DNA from: Thermoguttaceae bacterium
GTDB taxonomy: Bacteria; Planctomycetota; Planctomycetia; Pirellulales; Thermoguttaceae
Assembly: GCA_017937485.1 (NCBI GenBank)
Contig: JAGBDN010000086.1
Coordinates: 27,272-91,271, forward strand
Reading direction: 5' to 3'
DNA: 64,000 bases
A model generated the notes under the pieces. It ran no database searches. It saw only the letters and a program-made list of their open reading frames with translations, and had not been told where the DNA came from. How positions within the stretch are numbered: position 1 is the first letter of the stretch; every line of letters starts with the position of its first letter. A program made the position numbers and the translations under genes. Of the stretch, positions 62,576 to 64,000 are shown piece by piece.

Positions 62576-62676
62576 AGAGCCGCAACCGACGAAAATTTTG
62601 AAAATCCGCACAGCTCCGGATTTTTGAGATTGCCTGTAGTTGAGTGGTGTCTGCGAAGGGCTTGGGTTGCGGCTCT
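62576..62676 (+). ncRNA. Structured RNA element S0
   Basis: Closing stem AGAGCCGCAACC (62576-62587) with GGTTGCGGCTCT (62665-62676), 12 perfect pairs, around a 77-nt core that begins GACGA and ends GGGCTTG. Inside is an 8-bp hairpin AAAATCCG/CGGATTTT (62601-62608, 62617-62624). Ends 20 bp before the ATG of the 41-residue gene. The strand of action is assumed from the gene direction. Confidence 0.6.
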
Positions 62677-62696
62677 TAGTTTTGAAAGGGTGGGAA

Positions 62697-62822
62697 ATGA
62701 AAAACGAGCAAGAACGAGAACTGACGTTTATCGAAAAGATTCGAGGCTTGAACGAGAACCTATTCAGGCTTGTCGAGGCCTACGTTGACGGCGTCTACAC
62801 CGCGATGAAGGTGATGGAGTAG
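62697..62822 (+). CDS. Small 41-residue protein
   Basis: Starts ATG behind GAAAGGG. MKNEQERELTFIEKIRGLNEN then LFRLVEAYVDGVYTAMKVME: a single amphipathic helix pattern, no membrane segment. First gene of the rightward operon. No family recognised. Confidence 0.55.
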   Translation: MKNEQERELTFIEKIRGLNENLFRLVEAYVDGVYTAMKVME

Positions 62823-62833
62823 CCGTCGCAATA

Positions 62834-62936
62834 ATAGCGACCGGGAGACAACGTCGACGCAAGCGGCGCCGTGTTCCACCGCAAGCGTCGACGCTTAAAG
62901 GCGTCAGTCCGCCGATAAGCTAGTCCCGGTCGCTAT
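62834..62936 (+). ncRNA. Structured RNA element S1
   Basis: Closing stem ATAGCGACCGGGA (62834-62846) with its exact complement (62924-62936), 13 pairs, around a 77-nt core that begins GACAA and ends TAAGCTAG. The core holds CGTCGACGC-aa-GCGG ... CCGC-aa-GCGTCGACG as a long arm with a symmetric AA/AA loop, and CTTA-aa-GGCG ... CGCC-ga-TAAG as a third arm. Confidence 0.65.
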
Positions 62937-62970
62937 GGAAGCCGGAACGGTTGCGTTGCCCCATCGGCGC

Positions 62971-62989
62971 GGCGGGTTCGAGTCCCGCC
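62971..62989 (+). other. tRNA T-arm-like hairpin after S1
   Basis: GGCGGGTTCGAGTCCCGCC has the stem and TTCGAGT loop of a tRNA T-arm, followed by CCGGT5. No complete cloverleaf can be drawn: the matching 5' part AAGCCGG (62939-62945) leaves only about 58 nt. It may be a degraded tRNA, a tRNA mimic, or simply the hairpin of a terminator. Confidence 0.4.
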
Positions 62990-63052
62990 CCGGTTTTTGA
63001 TTTTGAGGCGTCGCTTGACGCTTTATCAAGGAAAGTAGAAAGGAAAAAAAAG

Positions 63053-63502
63053 ATGCCGAGATTGTATGAGTACTCAGAGGCATTGACGCGAATGCGAGAA
63101 AAAAGGGTGTACGCGATTGCGGCTCCCGACGGCGAGAATAACGAAGTGTTTTTCATCGGACGCGACGGCACTCTCCAGACATGCAAGCCAATACCGGCGT
63201 GCCCAACGACGGTTTTTGCGAACGATTCGCCTTACACGGTGGCGCAACTCGAGGCGAGCGGTTGGATATTGCCTAATTATTGCGATCATACCGACGACGA
63301 CTTTCGGTTTTTTTTAGGAAATGTTGGCACAAAAATCGCGGCACTCGAAGGGATTCTAGCTGCAATCCAGAGTAAGGCGAACGACTGCGATTTGCGAGAG
63401 TTTTTCAAAACGGCGCAAAAACTGCTTACAGAGACGCTCGATCTGGTCGGAGGAATGCAACGGATGAAGTTCGACGCGAAACCGCAGGAAAATAAGGATT
63501 AG
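63053..63502 (+). CDS. Hypothetical protein in the phage-like operon
   Basis: 149 residues; ATG 63053 behind AAAGGAAA. A TTG start at 62951 would translate through the T-arm-like hairpin and is rejected. MPRLYEYSEALTRMREKRVYAIAAPDGENNEVFFIGRDGTLQTCKP, then a helical C-terminus (LREFFKTAQKLLTETLDLVGGM). No known family. Flanked by S1 and S2. Confidence 0.65.
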   Translation: MPRLYEYSEALTRMREKRVYAIAAPDGENNEVFFIGRDGTLQTCKPIPACPTTVFANDSPYTVAQLEASGWILPNYCDHTDDDFRFFLGNVGTKIAALEGILAAIQSKANDCDLREFFKTAQKLLTETLDLVGGMQRMKFDAKPQENKD

Positions 63503-63534
63503 CAACACTGAAGACGGATTGACAACAAGCTGAA

Positions 63535-63636
63535 AACGTCGCGGGCGACAAACGCTTTCGAGGCGACCGGCTACCCGTCCCGAAAGTCGCTTGGCGCGCG
63601 AGTGGCGCTCAACCGCTAAGCTAGGCCCGCGACGTT
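63535..63636 (+). ncRNA. Structured RNA element S2
   Basis: Closing stem AACGTCGCGGGC (63535-63546) with GCCCGCGACGTT (63625-63636), 12 perfect pairs, around a 78-nt core that begins GACAA and ends TAAGCTAG. The core holds a CTTTCG/CGAAAG arm and a GCTT ... AGTGG-7nt-CCGCT ... AAGC arm. Ends 19 bp before the next ATG. Confidence 0.65.
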
Positions 63637-63655
63637 ATTTTGAGAGTGGAAAACA

Positions 63656-64000
63656 ATGATAATAAATGAACGATTTGAGCCGGAAATCGCGGAGTTACTT
63701 GCGAAGCTCTTGTCGCCGCGCGATAAAGCTCTATTGGAGACGAGTTTAAACGACAGAGAAATCGCCGAGGTTTTTGGCGCCGACGCTTGCGAGCGCCTTC
63801 AAGAGCTTAGTCGAACGCTCAGAAGACTTGAGCGTTACCTGAATCCGGCGGCTTGGGAGATTCAATGTCAAGGGCGTATCCTTAGCGAGTTTAAGTGTTT
63901 TAAAGAGCTACTTCAAAAAGGTAAGGAAGCCGACCTGACTCAAACCGAAGAGTTCGCTTGCGCTCTTGCCGCGCTCAAAACCTCGGAACATCCGGTCGGC
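63656..64000 (+). CDS. Hypothetical protein, 3' end outside window
   Basis: Opens at ATG 63656 and stays open for 115 codons to the window edge. MIINERFEPEIAELLAKLL then LLETSLNDREIAEVFGADACERLQELSRTLRRLERYLNP and KCFKELLQKGKEADLTQTEEFACALAALK. Entirely helical in appearance, with an HTH-like stretch (LNDREIAEVFGAD). Function unknown; it is the next gene of the phage-like operon after S2. Confidence 0.6.
   Translation, partial: MIINERFEPEIAELLAKLLSPRDKALLETSLNDREIAEVFGADACERLQELSRTLRRLERYLNPAAWEIQCQGRILSEFKCFKELLQKGKEADLTQTEEFACALAALKTSEHPVG

Noticed and set aside
62922..62998. A complete tRNA ending in the T-arm-like hairpin
   Set aside because: No 5' acceptor strand lies at the right distance; the best pairing leaves 58 nt with no usable anticodon arm.
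62951..63052. Upstream TTG start for the 149-residue protein
   Set aside because: It would translate through the T-arm-like hairpin (AAGSSPAPV is typical false translation of a tRNA end), whereas ATG 63053 has AAAGGAAA at good distance.
63535..63636. S2 as a tRNA on the minus strand
   Set aside because: The D-arm-like TAGCTTAGCGGTTGAGC is striking, but no anticodon arm or T-arm can be formed, and S0 and S1 do not share it.
62576..63636. S0, S1 and S2 as ordinary rho-independent terminators
   Set aside because: No T run follows any of the three closing stems, and the 77-78 nt between the arms is far too long for a terminator loop.

Overview
The window looks like a piece of a Planctomycetota chromosome, probably from the Pirellulales/Thermoguttaceae side. 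This is inferred from content, not from a search. The clues are Tat-exported Gfo/Idh/MocA oxidoreductases, a prepilin-like DUF1559 protein, a lipoprotein with a DUF1559-like module, a zinc-ribbon membrane protein, an Hanks-type kinase, a DUF4340 protein beside ABC permeases, and type III glutamine synthetase. Coding DNA is moderately GC-rich, heavy in GCG, GAC, TCG and ACG codons, with frequent GTG and TTG starts.

Layout. 1-41 kb is ordinary chromosome. It holds a secreted GH5-type glycosidase, a MocA oxidoreductase, periplasmic beta-carbonic anhydrase, a GT4 glycosyltransferase, a repeat-tailed lipoprotein, RsmG with a long RGG-like tail, PurM, DUF1559 and zinc-ribbon proteins, anaerobic ribonucleotide reductase NrdD-NrdG, dCTP deaminase, a secreted glycosidase-like protein and GlgC. 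Two tandem MocA paralogues follow, each with its own matching promoter. Then come a Ser/Thr kinase, a lipid-kinase-like protein, a GntR-ABC-permease(x3)-DUF4340 operon and glnA (GSIII). At 42.2-45.6 kb there is a phage-derived patch: a 5'-truncated MuF-like head protein fused to an HExxH metallopeptidase and a His-rich C-terminus, followed by a chain of small genes. A POT peptide transporter, three identical tandem tRNA-Val genes, and a metallo-beta-lactamase-fold gene come next. The 3' end of that last gene has been copied into a decaying 64-bp tandem array.

The accessory right third starts at tRNA-Glu (51507-51579). A compact 4.5-kb element bounded by 13-bp direct repeats (51568-51580 and 56113-56125) carries a tyrosine integrase, a ribbon-helix-helix-like regulator, a small protein, a rolling-circle-type Rep and an origin-like palindromic region. 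A second tyrosine integrase sits just beyond the right repeat. It leads into a leftward block that may be a defence module: an XRE regulator, a DUF4062/deoxyribosyltransferase-like protein, a two-helix membrane protein and a DUF4365-like nuclease candidate. Rightward from the XRE operator region runs a small phage-like operon.

The most unusual signal is in that rightward operon. Three intergenic segments (62576-62676, 62834-62936, 63535-63636) are each closed by a perfect 12-13 bp stem of a different sequence. They enclose cores of 77, 77 and 78 nt that share a GAC(A/G)A start and related 3' ends. This looks like an undescribed family of structured RNA, one copy ahead of each gene.
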